From Affinirhizobium straminoryzae (GTDB lineage: Bacteria; Pseudomonadota; Alphaproteobacteria; Rhizobiales; Rhizobiaceae), in assembly GCF_007004135.1 (NCBI RefSeq), contig NZ_VJMG01000047.1, positions 124,001-188,000 of the forward strand: a stretch of DNA of 64,000 bases, written 5' to 3'. Shown here piece by piece: positions 45,842 to 54,752 of the stretch. The first letter of the stretch is position 1. Every line of letters starts with the position of its first letter. The translations under genes and the position numbers were made by a program. The notes below the pieces were generated by a model that saw only the letters and a list, made by a program, of their open reading frames with translations, was not told the origin of the DNA and made no database searches.

Positions 45842-47121
45842 TGGCCTATACGATCCTGTTCGGCTCCTTCACCCTGCTGATGGCGATCGGCATGCCAATC
45901 GCGTTCTGCCTGGGCATCGCCTCGCTCGCCACCGTGCTCTATCTCGGCCTGCCGCCCATCGTGGTGTTCCAGCAGCTGAATTCCGGCATGAACGTGTTTG
46001 CCATGATGGCGATCCCGTTCTTCATCTTCGCCGGCGACCTGATGGTGCGCGGCGGCATCGCCGGGCGGTTGGTCCGCTTTGCGGCAGGGCTCGTCGGCCA
46101 CCTGCGCGGCGGCCTCGGCCAGGTCAATATCGTCGCCTCGACACTGTTCGGCGGCATTTCCGGTTCGGCCGTCGCCGATGCCTCGGCGGTCGGCGGGCTG
46201 ATGATCCCGCAGATGGCGGCCCGCGGCTATGACCGCAGCTATGCGGTCAACGTGACGGTCAATGCGGCGATCATCGCCCTGATGATCCCGCCCTCGCACA
46301 ACATGATCCTCTATTCGATCGCAGCCGGCGGCAATGTCTCGGTCGCGGACCTGTTCACCGCCGGCGTCGTGCCGGGCATCCTTCTGGCGCTGGCGCTGAT
46401 GGTCACAGCCTATGTCGTCGCCCGCCGGCGCGGCTATCCGTCCGAACCCTTCCCCGGTCTTGCCAACCTTCTGGTCCATCTCGTCACGGCGCTTCCCGGC
46501 ATCCTCCTGATCGGCATCATCTTTGGCGGCGTCCGGTCCGGCATCTTCACGGCGACCGAAAGCTCCTGCATCGCGGTGCTCTATGCCTTCCTCGTCGCCA
46601 TGCTGGTCTATCGGGAGCTGGACTGGGCGGGCTTCGTGGAAGCCGTGATGGGCGCGGTGCGCACCACCGCCATGGTTTTGCTGGTCATCGGCACGGCTGC
46701 GTCCTTCGCCTGGCTGATGGCCTTCCTGCAGGTGCAGCAGCTGATGATCGGCGCGATCGGGGCGATTTCCGACAATCCGATCATCATCCTGCTGGTGATC
46801 AACATCATCCTGCTGTTGCTCGGCACCTTCATGGACATGGCGCCGATGGTGATCATCTCGACACCGGTGCTGCTGCCGGTGGTCAAGGCCTTTGGCGTCG
46901 ATCCCGTGCATTTCGGCGTGGTGATGATCCTGAATGCCGGCATCGGCCTCAACACGCCGCCGGTCGGAACGGTTCTGTTTGTCGGCTGCGCGGTCGGGGG
47001 CATCAGTATTCGCGAAGCCATGCGCACGATCTGGCCCTTCTTCGGCGCCAGCATCGCCGTGCTGATGCTCGTCACCTACATTCCGGCGCTCTCGCTCTGG
47101 CTGCCGAGCCTGTTCCGTTAG
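45841..47121 (+). CDS. dctM: TRAP transporter large permease (DctM)
   Basis: This 426-residue polytopic protein of the DctM family has GMPIAFCLGIASLATVLYLGLPP, NVFAMMAIPFFIFAGDLMVRGGIA, STLFGGISGSAVADASAVGG, IPPSHNMILYSI and GTFMDMAPMVIISTPVLLPV, which are the usual re-entrant and transport motifs. It imports the substrate delivered by DctP. It ends the galacturonate/galactarate operon just before a strong terminator. Confidence 0.94.
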   Translation: MAYTILFGSFTLLMAIGMPIAFCLGIASLATVLYLGLPPIVVFQQLNSGMNVFAMMAIPFFIFAGDLMVRGGIAGRLVRFAAGLVGHLRGGLGQVNIVASTLFGGISGSAVADASAVGGLMIPQMAARGYDRSYAVNVTVNAAIIALMIPPSHNMILYSIAAGGNVSVADLFTAGVVPGILLALALMVTAYVVARRRGYPSEPFPGLANLLVHLVTALPGILLIGIIFGGVRSGIFTATESSCIAVLYAFLVAMLVYRELDWAGFVEAVMGAVRTTAMVLLVIGTAASFAWLMAFLQVQQLMIGAIGAISDNPIIILLVINIILLLLGTFMDMAPMVIISTPVLLPVVKAFGVDPVHFGVVMILNAGIGLNTPPVGTVLFVGCAVGGISIREAMRTIWPFFGASIAVLMLVTYIPALSLWLPSLFR

Positions 47122-47142
47122 CATTACCCAGCCGCATCAACA

Positions 47143-47181
47143 GCAAGGCCGGCGGATCGCTCCGCCGGCCTTGTTCTCTTT
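47143..47181. terminator. Bidirectional terminator between dctM and the TonB receptor
   Basis: CAAGGCCGGCGGA-TCGC-TCCGCCGGCCTTG is a perfect 13-bp stem followed on the + strand by a T-rich TTCTCTTTC. It separates two convergent transcripts. Its loop and size resemble the hairpin after dctP. Confidence 0.85.
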
Positions 47182-47209
47182 CGGGCATGTCGGGAAAGAC
47201 CGTTGCGGC

Positions 47210-49384
47210 CTACCAGCTCTTGCTGAGCTTGACGGTCACCGTACGCGCATCGCCATAGCCGCAGGTGGCAGCACCGGCGCAGCCGCTGACATAGACCTTG
47301 TCGAACAGGTTGGTGACGTTGAGCGAACCTTCCCAGCCGTTCTTCCTGTAGCGGATCGCAGCGTCGAAGACGGTGGCATCTGGCACCTTCAGCGTGTTTT
47401 CGCGGTCTGCCCAGCTTTCGCCGCGATAGCGGATACCGCCGCCGATGCTCAAGCCTTCGAGTGCCGGCACCGGCACGGCATAATCCAGCCACAGCGAGGC
47501 CTGCACCGCCGGCACCAGATAGGGGCTCTTGCCGACATAGGCGGCCACGATGTCCTTCTTCACCTCGAGATCGGTATAGGTGAAGGAGCCGAGCAGCTTC
47601 CAGTTCGGATCGAGATTGACCTTGCCTTCCAGTTCGACGCCGCGCGAGCGGACCTCGCCGATCTGGCTCGAAAGGAAGGTGCCGGGGTCGGTCACCACCA
47701 CATTGCGCTTGGTGAGATCGAACAGCGAGGCGGTGAACAGGGCATCCATGAAGCCGGGCTCGTATTTGACGCCGACTTCGTACTGCTCGCCCTCTTCCGG
47801 CTTGTTGTCCGGCGTGCTGCTGACAGCGATCACCGGATTGAAGAAGCTGGCCACACTGACATACGGCGTCAGGCCATTGGCGAATTCATAGGCGAGACCA
47901 GCGCGACCACTGGCGGCGCTCTTGCTGTAACTGTAGGTGAAATCCTGCGTCGGCGCCCAGTAGGTCGGGCCGTTGTCGGTGGTGGTTTCCACGTGGTCGT
48001 AGCGACCGTTCAGCGTCACCAGCCATCCGCCGCCGAAGCGGATCTGATCCTGCGCATAGATGCCGACCTGCTTCTGGGTGATCAACTGGTTGCTGTAGGA
48101 ATTGTTGGCCGGCTGCGGCTGGCCATAGACCGGATCGGTGGCGCTGATCGGATTGATTGTGGTCGCGGCCTGGTCGTTGGACAGCTGGTAGTATTTGTAG
48201 TCGAGGCCGAACAGCAGGCTGTGTTCCAGCGCCCCGGTCTCGACCGTACCCTCCAGACGGTTGTCGATGAGGAAGGTATTCACCTTGGAGGTCTGCTCAA
48301 AGCCGATGCGGTTCAGCCGCAAGGTGCCGATATCGTACCAGCCATAGAGATAGGGGGCGTTCTCGTGCTTGTAGAGATGGCCGTAGCGGGCGTTCTGCGA
48401 GATCTTCCAGCCATTGTCGAAGGTATGTTCGACCTCATAGCCGACCATTTCCTGATTATAGACGCCGGTATCGACATCCGGCTCGCCGTAGTAGGCGTCG
48501 CGGGGAATACGGAAGCCGTTGGTCCGCGAGGTATCGACCGTGCCGTAATAGGGGAAGAATCCGCCGCCCACATGCAGCTCGTCGAGCGCCGCAAACGAGC
48601 CCCAGACTGTCAATTTCGTCGCCTCGTCCGGAGAAATCGTCAGTTGCGGCATCACGAATCCGCGCAGGTCATGCGAGAAATCCGAATCATTGTCGCCGCC
48701 GGCAATCTTGCCGGTCAGGCGATAGGTCATGGTGTCGCTGGAGCCGAGTTTGTCGGAGAGATCGAAGCTGAAGAAAGCATTGCCGTTCGAGTTGATGCCG
48801 ATTTCGGTCTCGTAGAGCGGCTCATCGGTCGGCCGCTTGCGCACCAGATTGACCATGCCGCCGGCATTGGCGCCGCCATAGAGGACCGAGGCCGGCCCCT
48901 TCAGCACCTCGATCCGCTCCAGCATGTAGGGGTCGGTCTGGAAGCCGCCGAAACCATAGGCATAGAGATTGAGGCCATCATAGAACACGCCGGTCTGCGT
49001 GGCATCGAAGCCGCGGATATAGACCCAGTCCGTATCGGCATCCGCACCGAAGGGTGCCGACAGCACGCCAGCCGTATAGGCCAGCGCCTCGTCCACCTTG
49101 TTGACGATGCCGCGATCGTTCAACTCGTCGCGCCCGACGACGGAGACCGACTGGGGAATGGCGGAAATATCGCCGGCGGTCTTTGCACCGGTCGCGGATT
49201 TTTTTGCCACGTAACCCTGAACCGGCCCGTTGGCACCAGCCCCCTCCGCCGACTGGCCCTGCACCAGCACCGGGTCCAGTTCGATCGCCGGCTCGGCCAG
49301 CGCCGGTATCGCGGTGAGAAGGCTGCCTGCCGCAATCCCGGCCAGCAGCATGGCGTAACCGTGCCTGTTCCTCATTGTCATCAT
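47210..49384 (-). CDS. TonB-dependent siderophore receptor (FhuA/FhuE-like)
   Basis: This protein of about 724 residues has a signal peptide ending near PALAEP, then a plug domain (SAIPQSVSVVGRDELNDRG, WVYIRGFDATQTGVFYDGL, MLERIEVLKGPASVLYGG) and a 22-strand barrel with the final aromatic residue (TVKLSKSW). It should import a ferric siderophore, most like the ferrichrome/hydroxamate group; the ligand is inferred. Start choice among ATG codons at 49384, 49381 and 49375 is uncertain because no strong ribosome-binding site is seen. The AraC gene upstream has the same orientation. Confidence 0.9.
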   Translation of the reverse strand: MMTMRNRHGYAMLLAGIAAGSLLTAIPALAEPAIELDPVLVQGQSAEGAGANGPVQGYVAKKSATGAKTAGDISAIPQSVSVVGRDELNDRGIVNKVDEALAYTAGVLSAPFGADADTDWVYIRGFDATQTGVFYDGLNLYAYGFGGFQTDPYMLERIEVLKGPASVLYGGANAGGMVNLVRKRPTDEPLYETEIGINSNGNAFFSFDLSDKLGSSDTMTYRLTGKIAGGDNDSDFSHDLRGFVMPQLTISPDEATKLTVWGSFAALDELHVGGGFFPYYGTVDTSRTNGFRIPRDAYYGEPDVDTGVYNQEMVGYEVEHTFDNGWKISQNARYGHLYKHENAPYLYGWYDIGTLRLNRIGFEQTSKVNTFLIDNRLEGTVETGALEHSLLFGLDYKYYQLSNDQAATTINPISATDPVYGQPQPANNSYSNQLITQKQVGIYAQDQIRFGGGWLVTLNGRYDHVETTTDNGPTYWAPTQDFTYSYSKSAASGRAGLAYEFANGLTPYVSVASFFNPVIAVSSTPDNKPEEGEQYEVGVKYEPGFMDALFTASLFDLTKRNVVVTDPGTFLSSQIGEVRSRGVELEGKVNLDPNWKLLGSFTYTDLEVKKDIVAAYVGKSPYLVPAVQASLWLDYAVPVPALEGLSIGGGIRYRGESWADRENTLKVPDATVFDAAIRYRKNGWEGSLNVTNLFDKVYVSGCAGAATCGYGDARTVTVKLSKSW

Positions 49385-49543
49385 CGTCGCGCGCGCCCCA
49401 CGTCTCGTTCCGGGGTCCGATAACCCCACTTGATAAGATGAGCGCCTAACTCAAATTATAGGTCGAGGCTTGCCTGCAGGACGAAAAATTGAACATTCTT
49501 GGGCAAACATCGCCGACACGTCCGGCAGAGCCCCTGCAGCCCG

Positions 49544-50425
49544 TCAACTGTGTGCTTTTCGCCACTTCGCCGGCGTGGTGCCGAGATACTGGCGAAACAC
49601 ACGGGTGAAATGCGCCTGATCGGCAAAGCCGGTTTCCACCGCCACCGCATTGAGGGGAAGATCGTTTGCGGCAAGCAGCCCCTTTGCGCGGGAAAGTCTC
49701 TCGCGCATCTGCCACTGGTGCGGGGCGACCCCGGTGGATGCCTTGAAGGAATGGGAGAACTGCGAGGCGGAGAGGCCGGTCAGATCGGCCAGTTCATCCA
49801 GCCGCACCGTGCGCAGGCAATGGGCTTCCAGATAATCGGTGGCGCGACGCAGCTGCCAGGGAGCCAATGCGCTGCGCTTGCGCCGCTCCACCTTGTCGAG
49901 GTTCAGCACCGCAATGATCAGCGAGAGCGTCAGGCTGTCGCCATAGAGATCGTGCAGCGGCTGCGGATTGAGACATTCGGCGGCAATCAGCCGCGCAAGG
50001 CTCATGGCCCGCTCGTCAAAGAAAAGCAGCCTCGGATCGTCCAGCCGGCGCGGGTCGAGATCGTCGGTCAGTCGGCGGCAGACGGTCTCGGCGTCAAAAT
50101 GAATATCGAGATGGCGAAGCGTGCGAATGCCGGTGAAATCCACCCACAGATCCATGCCGGCCGGCACGTAAGAGATCGGCGAGCTTTGCGGGTTCTGCAG
50201 TTCGCCCTTGCGGCCCTTACCGCTGCGAACCATCGGCCGACCATTGCCCTGCAGGTCGAGCAGGATGAAGAGACGCGGATCGGAGGCGACATAGTGACCG
50301 CCGGCATAGGGCGCGCATTCCACATCCCAGACATCCGCGACCAGCCCGTTCCAGACGCGACGGGCCACGCCCTTGCCGAGGGAGAAGCCCTCGATGGTGT
50401 TGGACATCCGGGGTTGGAAGGTCAT
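49544..50425 (-). CDS. AraC-family transcriptional regulator
   Basis: This 293-residue protein has a C-terminal AraC double helix-turn-helix (RATDYLEAHCLRTVRLDELADLTGLSASQFSHSFKAS and LNAVAVETGFADQAHFTRVFRQYLGTTPAKWR, about residues 190-290). The N-terminal half is a likely ligand-sensing domain without a recognisable signature. It lies 159 bases upstream of the TonB receptor on the same strand and probably activates it in response to the siderophore. A second start at MSNTIEGF is possible. Confidence 0.87.
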   Translation of the reverse strand: MTFQPRMSNTIEGFSLGKGVARRVWNGLVADVWDVECAPYAGGHYVASDPRLFILLDLQGNGRPMVRSGKGRKGELQNPQSSPISYVPAGMDLWVDFTGIRTLRHLDIHFDAETVCRRLTDDLDPRRLDDPRLLFFDERAMSLARLIAAECLNPQPLHDLYGDSLTLSLIIAVLNLDKVERRKRSALAPWQLRRATDYLEAHCLRTVRLDELADLTGLSASQFSHSFKASTGVAPHQWQMRERLSRAKGLLAANDLPLNAVAVETGFADQAHFTRVFRQYLGTTPAKWRKAHS

Positions 50426-50596
50426 GGGCGGAGACTGAAAAAGTTGAGTATTAAACTCCCCTATCAGACTTCCAGCGCACTGGCAATTTCAGGTCTGCCG
50501 GGGGCGCCCGCACGATCGACCCGGCCGGGCTTCGACCGATTCAGCATCGGGGGGCACTGCTGCAGGTCCGCCAGTGCAGCAGCGCCTCCCCCTCCC
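50426..50596. other. Intergenic region before the AraC gene
   Basis: This 171-base stretch is AT-richer next to the AraC start (TTGAGTATTAAACTCCCC, 50442-50459, contains the short inverted repeat GAGT-n4-ACTC) and GC-rich toward fucU. It probably holds the AraC promoter and the 3' end of the ROK-fucU transcript. No gene was seen. Confidence 0.35.
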
Positions 50597-51025
50597 TCAT
50601 GGATAGATGACGCCCTTGCGCAGGATGACATTGGCATAGAGGCGTGGTTCGCTGGTCTGTACCACCGTATGCGCCGCCTTCACGCGCGGATAAAAATCGG
50701 GGCCGAGCAGCGGGACCACCGGTTGCTTCGGCTCATGACGCCCGCAACAGGCGATGATCTCCTGATGCACCGGGTCGAGCGCGTCGCGATCCTTGCCGAC
50801 AGTGGAGCGGAAGATCGCCGCCTCGACGAAATCATCGATCGGCATCAGCGACAGCACGGCATCGAGAACCGGAACAAGCCCGTGGCCATCGAGGCGCACC
50901 AGACGGCGGGCATGTTCGAGACCCGGATAATTGCCGTCGACGATGGCAATTTCATCGCCGTGCCCCATGGCCCGCAACGTGGCCAGAAGGTCGGGACTGA
51001 GAATGGGGTTGATGCCCTTCAGCAT
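50597..51025 (-). CDS. fucU: RbsD/FucU family sugar mutarotase
   Basis: This 142-residue protein matches FucU: LKGINPILSPDLLATLRAMGHGDEIAIVDGNYPG with the catalytic His, and a C-terminal VVQTSEPRLYANVILRKGVIYP. The family interconverts alpha and beta anomers of fucose or ribose. Its start overlaps the ROK regulator stop by seven bases, with AGGAG eight bases upstream inside the regulator gene, so the two are co-translated. The sugar is uncertain; fructose is possible by context. Confidence 0.9.
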   Translation of the reverse strand: MLKGINPILSPDLLATLRAMGHGDEIAIVDGNYPGLEHARRLVRLDGHGLVPVLDAVLSLMPIDDFVEAAIFRSTVGKDRDALDPVHQEIIACCGRHEPKQPVVPLLGPDFYPRVKAAHTVVQTSEPRLYANVILRKGVIYP

Positions 51026-52254
51026 GCGGCAAGCTCCTTGAACAAGATACTCTGATCGGTGAGGTAGCGGGCGAAGATGGGCAGGCTTGCCCCGCCGATC
51101 GCCCGGGCCTGGGCGCCGACGGCGCCCTCGATGATATCGGGAATGATGACGCCCTGCAGGTCAAGCTTGGCGACCGCGTCCACGGTCGCCGCCACGATGC
51201 GTCTCCGGACCCAGGGCGGAAAGCCGCCGTCGATCACGGCCGCGCCGAAATCGATGACGGAGGCGGCGGCAACAATGGCCTGCGCCAGCGCCGCACCGGT
51301 GTCATGGATCCAGATCTCCAGCGGCTCGCCGAAATCGATCCATTCGTCGGCCGAGTACCAGAGCGGCTGCGGGTCGATGCCACGCTCATGCAGCAGCTTT
51401 TCCAGGACGAAGATCGAGGCGATGTCGAGCAACTGGCGGTTCTCGCCATTCGGACCGCGCACCGGCAGAGGCCCGAGCGCGCCGGCCGTTCCCGTGCGAC
51501 CGGAATAGACGGCGGAATTGAGAACGATGCCGCCGCCGATGAAGGAGCCGATGAAGAAATAGACGAAGTCCGGATAGGACGGGCCGACGCCGAACACGAG
51601 TTCGGCGCCGCAGGCGCTGGTCGCATCATTCTGCAGATGGACCGCATGCGAGAGCCGCGCCGAAATTTCGGCGTGCAGGTCGAAGCTGCGCCAGGCATCC
51701 ATGGCGCCGGGCGGCGCGCCGACTTCCTCGGCCCAGTTCCACAGTTCGAACGGCGCGGCGATGCCCACGCCGGCGATGCGCGACCTGTGCTCGTCGCTCA
51801 TCTGGCCCTCCAGGCGGTCGATACCGGAAGTGATGATGTCGAGGATCTGTTCCGGTCGTGGATAGGCATAGGTCTGGCGCACCTGGCGGCGAATGCGACC
51901 GACGAAATCCATGAGGACAACATCGGCGCTGCGTCGGCCGATCTTGACGCCGAAGGAGAAAACCGCATCCGGATTGAGCCGCATCGGCACCGAGGGCTGG
52001 CCGACCCTGCCGCGCACCGGTTCGCCGCGCAGAAGCAGTCCATCCTTTTCCAGCGACCGCATGATGACCGACACGGTCTGGGCCGAAAGGCCGCTGGCCC
52101 GTGTGATATCAGCCTTGGAGAGAGAACCGCGCAAGCGGACAAGCGACAGCACCAGCCGCTCGTTGTGCGCGCGCACAAGCACCTGGTTCGATCCGCCGGC
52201 AAGAATCACTGCGGGCGTCTGCTGCCCGTTGGGCTGATTTCCCTGGATAGTCAT
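51019..52254 (-). CDS. ROK-family transcriptional regulator (FrcR-like)
   Basis: This 411-residue protein has an N-terminal winged helix (VLSLVRLRGSLSKADITRASGLSAQTVSVIMRSLEKDGLL, about residues 35-75) and a ROK sugar-binding domain with VGIAAPFELW, LQNDATSACGAELVFG, FFIGSFIGGGIVL and GALGPLPV. The zinc-binding CxCGxxGC motif of ROK kinases is absent, as expected for a regulator of this subset. It is divergent from frcB and probably represses frcBCA from the operator at 52315-52329. Confidence 0.88.
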   Translation of the reverse strand: MTIQGNQPNGQQTPAVILAGGSNQVLVRAHNERLVLSLVRLRGSLSKADITRASGLSAQTVSVIMRSLEKDGLLLRGEPVRGRVGQPSVPMRLNPDAVFSFGVKIGRRSADVVLMDFVGRIRRQVRQTYAYPRPEQILDIITSGIDRLEGQMSDEHRSRIAGVGIAAPFELWNWAEEVGAPPGAMDAWRSFDLHAEISARLSHAVHLQNDATSACGAELVFGVGPSYPDFVYFFIGSFIGGGIVLNSAVYSGRTGTAGALGPLPVRGPNGENRQLLDIASIFVLEKLLHERGIDPQPLWYSADEWIDFGEPLEIWIHDTGAALAQAIVAAASVIDFGAAVIDGGFPPWVRRRIVAATVDAVAKLDLQGVIIPDIIEGAVGAQARAIGGASLPIFARYLTDQSILFKELAAC

Positions 52255-52314
52255 GGCTACCCCTCCCTAAGGCACCCGCTCTCCCCGCACAAGAAACTAG
52301 CAGCGTCGATTAAT

Positions 52315-52363
52315 AATTCAACCGGAATTAATTATTGACAGGCTGCCATTTTTTGATCTTAAT
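52315..52363 (+). promoter_or_regulatory. frcB promoter with candidate ROK operator
   Basis: AATTC-AACCG-GAATT (52315-52329) is an inverted repeat extended by TAAT and AATTA arms, an AT-rich island in GC-rich DNA. TTGACA at 52335-52340 and CTTAAT at 52358-52363 (17-base spacer) form a plausible promoter toward frcB. The operator sits just upstream of the -35 in the space shared with the divergent ROK gene. Confidence 0.55.
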
Positions 52364-52458
52364 GCCTTCCGTAAAGGCACGGGCGACTTGGAGGAGGCGC
52401 CTGGTCACCCGATCCGGTCCGTTGCCTGACGAAGTGCTTTCACCCTGGGAGGAGCCCT

Positions 52459-53484
52459 ATGAAGAAAACTGTTCTGTCCGCCGCCTTCGCCACGCTCGCA
52501 CTGGGCGTCGTGTTCGCCGCACCGGCATCGGCCGCCGGCGTCTCGGCCTGCCTGATCACCAAGACCGACACCAACCCCTTCTTCGTCAAGATGAAGGAAG
52601 GCGCGACCGCAAAGGCCAAGGAACTCGGCGTGACGCTGAAGGCCTATGCCGGCAAGACGGACGGTGATTCGGAAAGCCAGGTTGCCGCGATCGAAACCTG
52701 CATCGCCGATGGCGCCAAGGGTATCCTGCTGACCGCATCCGACACCAAGGGCATCGTTCCGGCTGTTGCCGAAGCCCGCAAGGCCGGCATCCTGGTCATC
52801 GCGCTCGACACGCCTCTCGATCCGATCGACGCGGCCGACGCGACCTTTGCCACCGACAACCTGCTCGCCGGCAAGCTGATCGGCCAGTGGGCTGCCGCCA
52901 CCCTCGGCGACAAGGCCAAGGACGCCAAGGTTGCCTTCCTCGACCTGACGCCGGCCCAGCCGTCCGTCGACGTCATGCGCGACCAGGGCTTCATGATCGG
53001 CTTCGGCATCGACCCGAAGGATCCGACCAAGATCGGCGACGAAACCGATCCGCGCATCGTTGGCCATGATATCACCAACGGCAATGAAGAAGGCGGCCGC
53101 ACGGCCATGGAAAACCTTCTGCAGAAGAACCCGAACATCAACGTGGTTCACACCATCAACGAACCGGCCGCTGCCGGCGCCTACGAAGCCCTCAAGGCCG
53201 TGGGCAAGCAGAAGGACGTGCTGATCGTGTCCGTCGACGGCGGCTGCCCGGGCGTCAAGAACGTCAAGGAAGGCATCATCGGCGCCACCTCCCAGCAGTA
53301 TCCGCTGCTGATGGCAGCACTCGGCGTCGAAGCCATCAAGAAGTTCGCCGATACCGGCACCAAGCCGAAGCCGACCGAAGGCAAGAACTTCTTCGACACG
53401 GGCGTCTCGCTGGTCACCGACAAGCCGGCCAAGGGCGTGCCCTCGATCGACACCAAGGAAGGCACTGCCAAGTGCTGGGGCTGA
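52459..53484 (+). CDS. frcB: Fructose-type sugar ABC transporter substrate-binding protein
   Basis: This 341-residue periplasmic binding protein has a signal peptide (cleavage near ASA-AGVSA), then [48 protein letters not shown] and [20 protein letters not shown], the type I (RbsB/FrcB) fold. Length and sequence agree with Sinorhizobium FrcB as I remember it. GGGAGGAG precedes the ATG. Fructose is the likely ligand, with mannose or ribose possible. Confidence 0.9.
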   Translation: MKKTVLSAAFATLALGVVFAAPASAAGVSACLITKTDTNPFFVKMKEGATAKAKELGVTLKAYAGKTDGDSESQVAAIETCIADGAKGILLTASDTKGIVPAVAEARKAGILVIALDTPLDPIDAADATFATDNLLAGKLIGQWAAATLGDKAKDAKVAFLDLTPAQPSVDVMRDQGFMIGFGIDPKDPTKIGDETDPRIVGHDITNGNEEGGRTAMENLLQKNPNINVVHTINEPAAAGAYEALKAVGKQKDVLIVSVDGGCPGVKNVKEGIIGATSQQYPLLMAALGVEAIKKFADTGTKPKPTEGKNFFDTGVSLVTDKPAKGVPSIDTKEGTAKCWG

Positions 53485-53511
53485 TGTCTCACGCCTGAAC
53501 CATCCAAACGC

Positions 53512-53535
53512 GAAGGGCGGCATCTGCCGCCCTTC
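53512..53535 (+). terminator. Hairpin directly after frcB
   Basis: GAAGGGCGGC-ATCT-GCCGCCCTTC is a perfect 10-bp stem-loop 28 bases after the frcB stop, followed by CTGCC rather than a T-run. It is more likely an mRNA-stabilising or attenuating element that keeps frcB above frcCA than a full terminator. Confidence 0.65.
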
Positions 53536-53600
53536 TGCCAAGCCACCCGCGACAGAGCCGGTCTGGCCGCATCCCGATTGGAATTGTCAATTTCATCGCC

Positions 53601-53632
53601 GGCCATGACGGGACGGAAAGTCCCGGTCGGCC
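53601..53632 (+). repeat. Second inverted repeat in the frcB-frcC leader
   Basis: GGCC-n4-CGGGAC-GGAAA-GTCCCG-n3-GGCC: a 6-bp core stem with flanking complementary GGCC. It lies just upstream of the frcC ribosome-binding site. It may add to the intercistronic RNA structure between the binding-protein and permease genes. Confidence 0.5.
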
Positions 53633-53669
53633 CTCGCATCCTCGAGTGAGGAAAAAGGGAGGAAAATCA

Positions 53670-54752
53670 ATGAGCGAGCCCCAAGCCGCATCCAAACCCC
53701 ATCTCGAATACGAAACGGTGCTTTCGAAGAGTTCGACGCAGATCGCCCAGTTCGACACGCACGACAAGACGCCGCTGCAGAAATTCCAGCACTTCCTGCA
53801 TTCGAGTCCCGCGGCTGTGCCGCTGATCGTGCTGCTCTTGTCGGTGGCGATCTTCGGCACGATCCTCGGCACCAAGTTTTTCTCAGCCTTTTCGCTGACC
53901 CTGATCCTTCAGCAGGTTGCGATCACCGGCATCATCGGTGCCGCGCAGTCGCTGATCATCCTGACCGCCGGCATCGACCTTTCGGTCGGCGCGATCATGG
54001 TTCTCTCCTCGGTGATCATGGGCCAGTTCGCCGTCAATTACGGGATTCCGGCACCGCTCGCCATTGTCTGCGGCTTCGTGGTGGGCGCGCTGTGCGGCTA
54101 TATCAACGGTATCCTGGTTGCCCGCGTGAAGCTGCCGCCCTTCATCGTGACGCTCGGCATGTGGCAGATCGTTCTGGCCTCCAACTTCCTCTATTCCGCC
54201 AACGAGACGATCCGCTCGCAGGACCTTCAGGCCAAGGCACCGCTGCTGCAGCTTTTCGGCGAGAACATCCGCATCGGCGGCGCCGTCTTCACCTATGGCG
54301 TGATCGCCATGGTGCTGCTCGTGCTCGCGCTGTGGTATGTCCTGAACCGCACCGCCTGGGGCCGTCATCTCTATGCCGTCGGCGACGACCCTGATGCGGC
54401 AGAACTTGCCGGTGTCAACGTCAAGGGCATGCTGATTTCCGTCTATACGCTCTCCGGCGTCATCTGCGCGCTGGGCGGCTGGGCCCTCATCGGTCGTATC
54501 GGCTCGGTTTCGCCGACCGCCGGCCAGTTCGCCAACATCGAATCGATCACAGCGGTCGTCATCGGCGGCCTGTCTCTGTTCGGCGGGCGCGGTTCCATCC
54601 TCGGCATGCTGTTCGGTGCGCTTATTGTCGGCGTCTTCCAGCTCGGCCTGCGCCTCATCGGCACCGATCCGCAGTGGACCTACATGCTGATCGGCCTTCT
54701 CATCATCGCCGCCGTTGCAATCGACCAGTGGATCAGAAAGGTAGCAGGCTAA
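53670..54752 (+). CDS. frcC: Fructose-type sugar ABC transporter permease
   Basis: This 360-residue RbsC/FrcC-type permease has about eight to ten transmembrane segments and QSLIILTAGIDLSVGAIMVLSSVI, VCGFVVGALCGYINGILVARVKLPPFIVTLG, WGRHLYAVGDDPDAAELAGVNV and ITAVVIGGLSLFGGRGSILG. The length equals Sinorhizobium FrcC as I recall it. The start at 53670 has AGGGAGG upstream. Its stop overlaps the frcA start by one base (TAATG). Confidence 0.92.
   Translation: MSEPQAASKPHLEYETVLSKSSTQIAQFDTHDKTPLQKFQHFLHSSPAAVPLIVLLLSVAIFGTILGTKFFSAFSLTLILQQVAITGIIGAAQSLIILTAGIDLSVGAIMVLSSVIMGQFAVNYGIPAPLAIVCGFVVGALCGYINGILVARVKLPPFIVTLGMWQIVLASNFLYSANETIRSQDLQAKAPLLQLFGENIRIGGAVFTYGVIAMVLLVLALWYVLNRTAWGRHLYAVGDDPDAAELAGVNVKGMLISVYTLSGVICALGGWALIGRIGSVSPTAGQFANIESITAVVIGGLSLFGGRGSILGMLFGALIVGVFQLGLRLIGTDPQWTYMLIGLLIIAAVAIDQWIRKVAG

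Noticed and set aside
49439..49453. TGA-N9-TCA upstream of the TonB receptor as a RirA iron-responsive box.
   Set aside because: The accepted pattern has ten bases between TGA and TCA; spacing here is one short and the flanks do not match.
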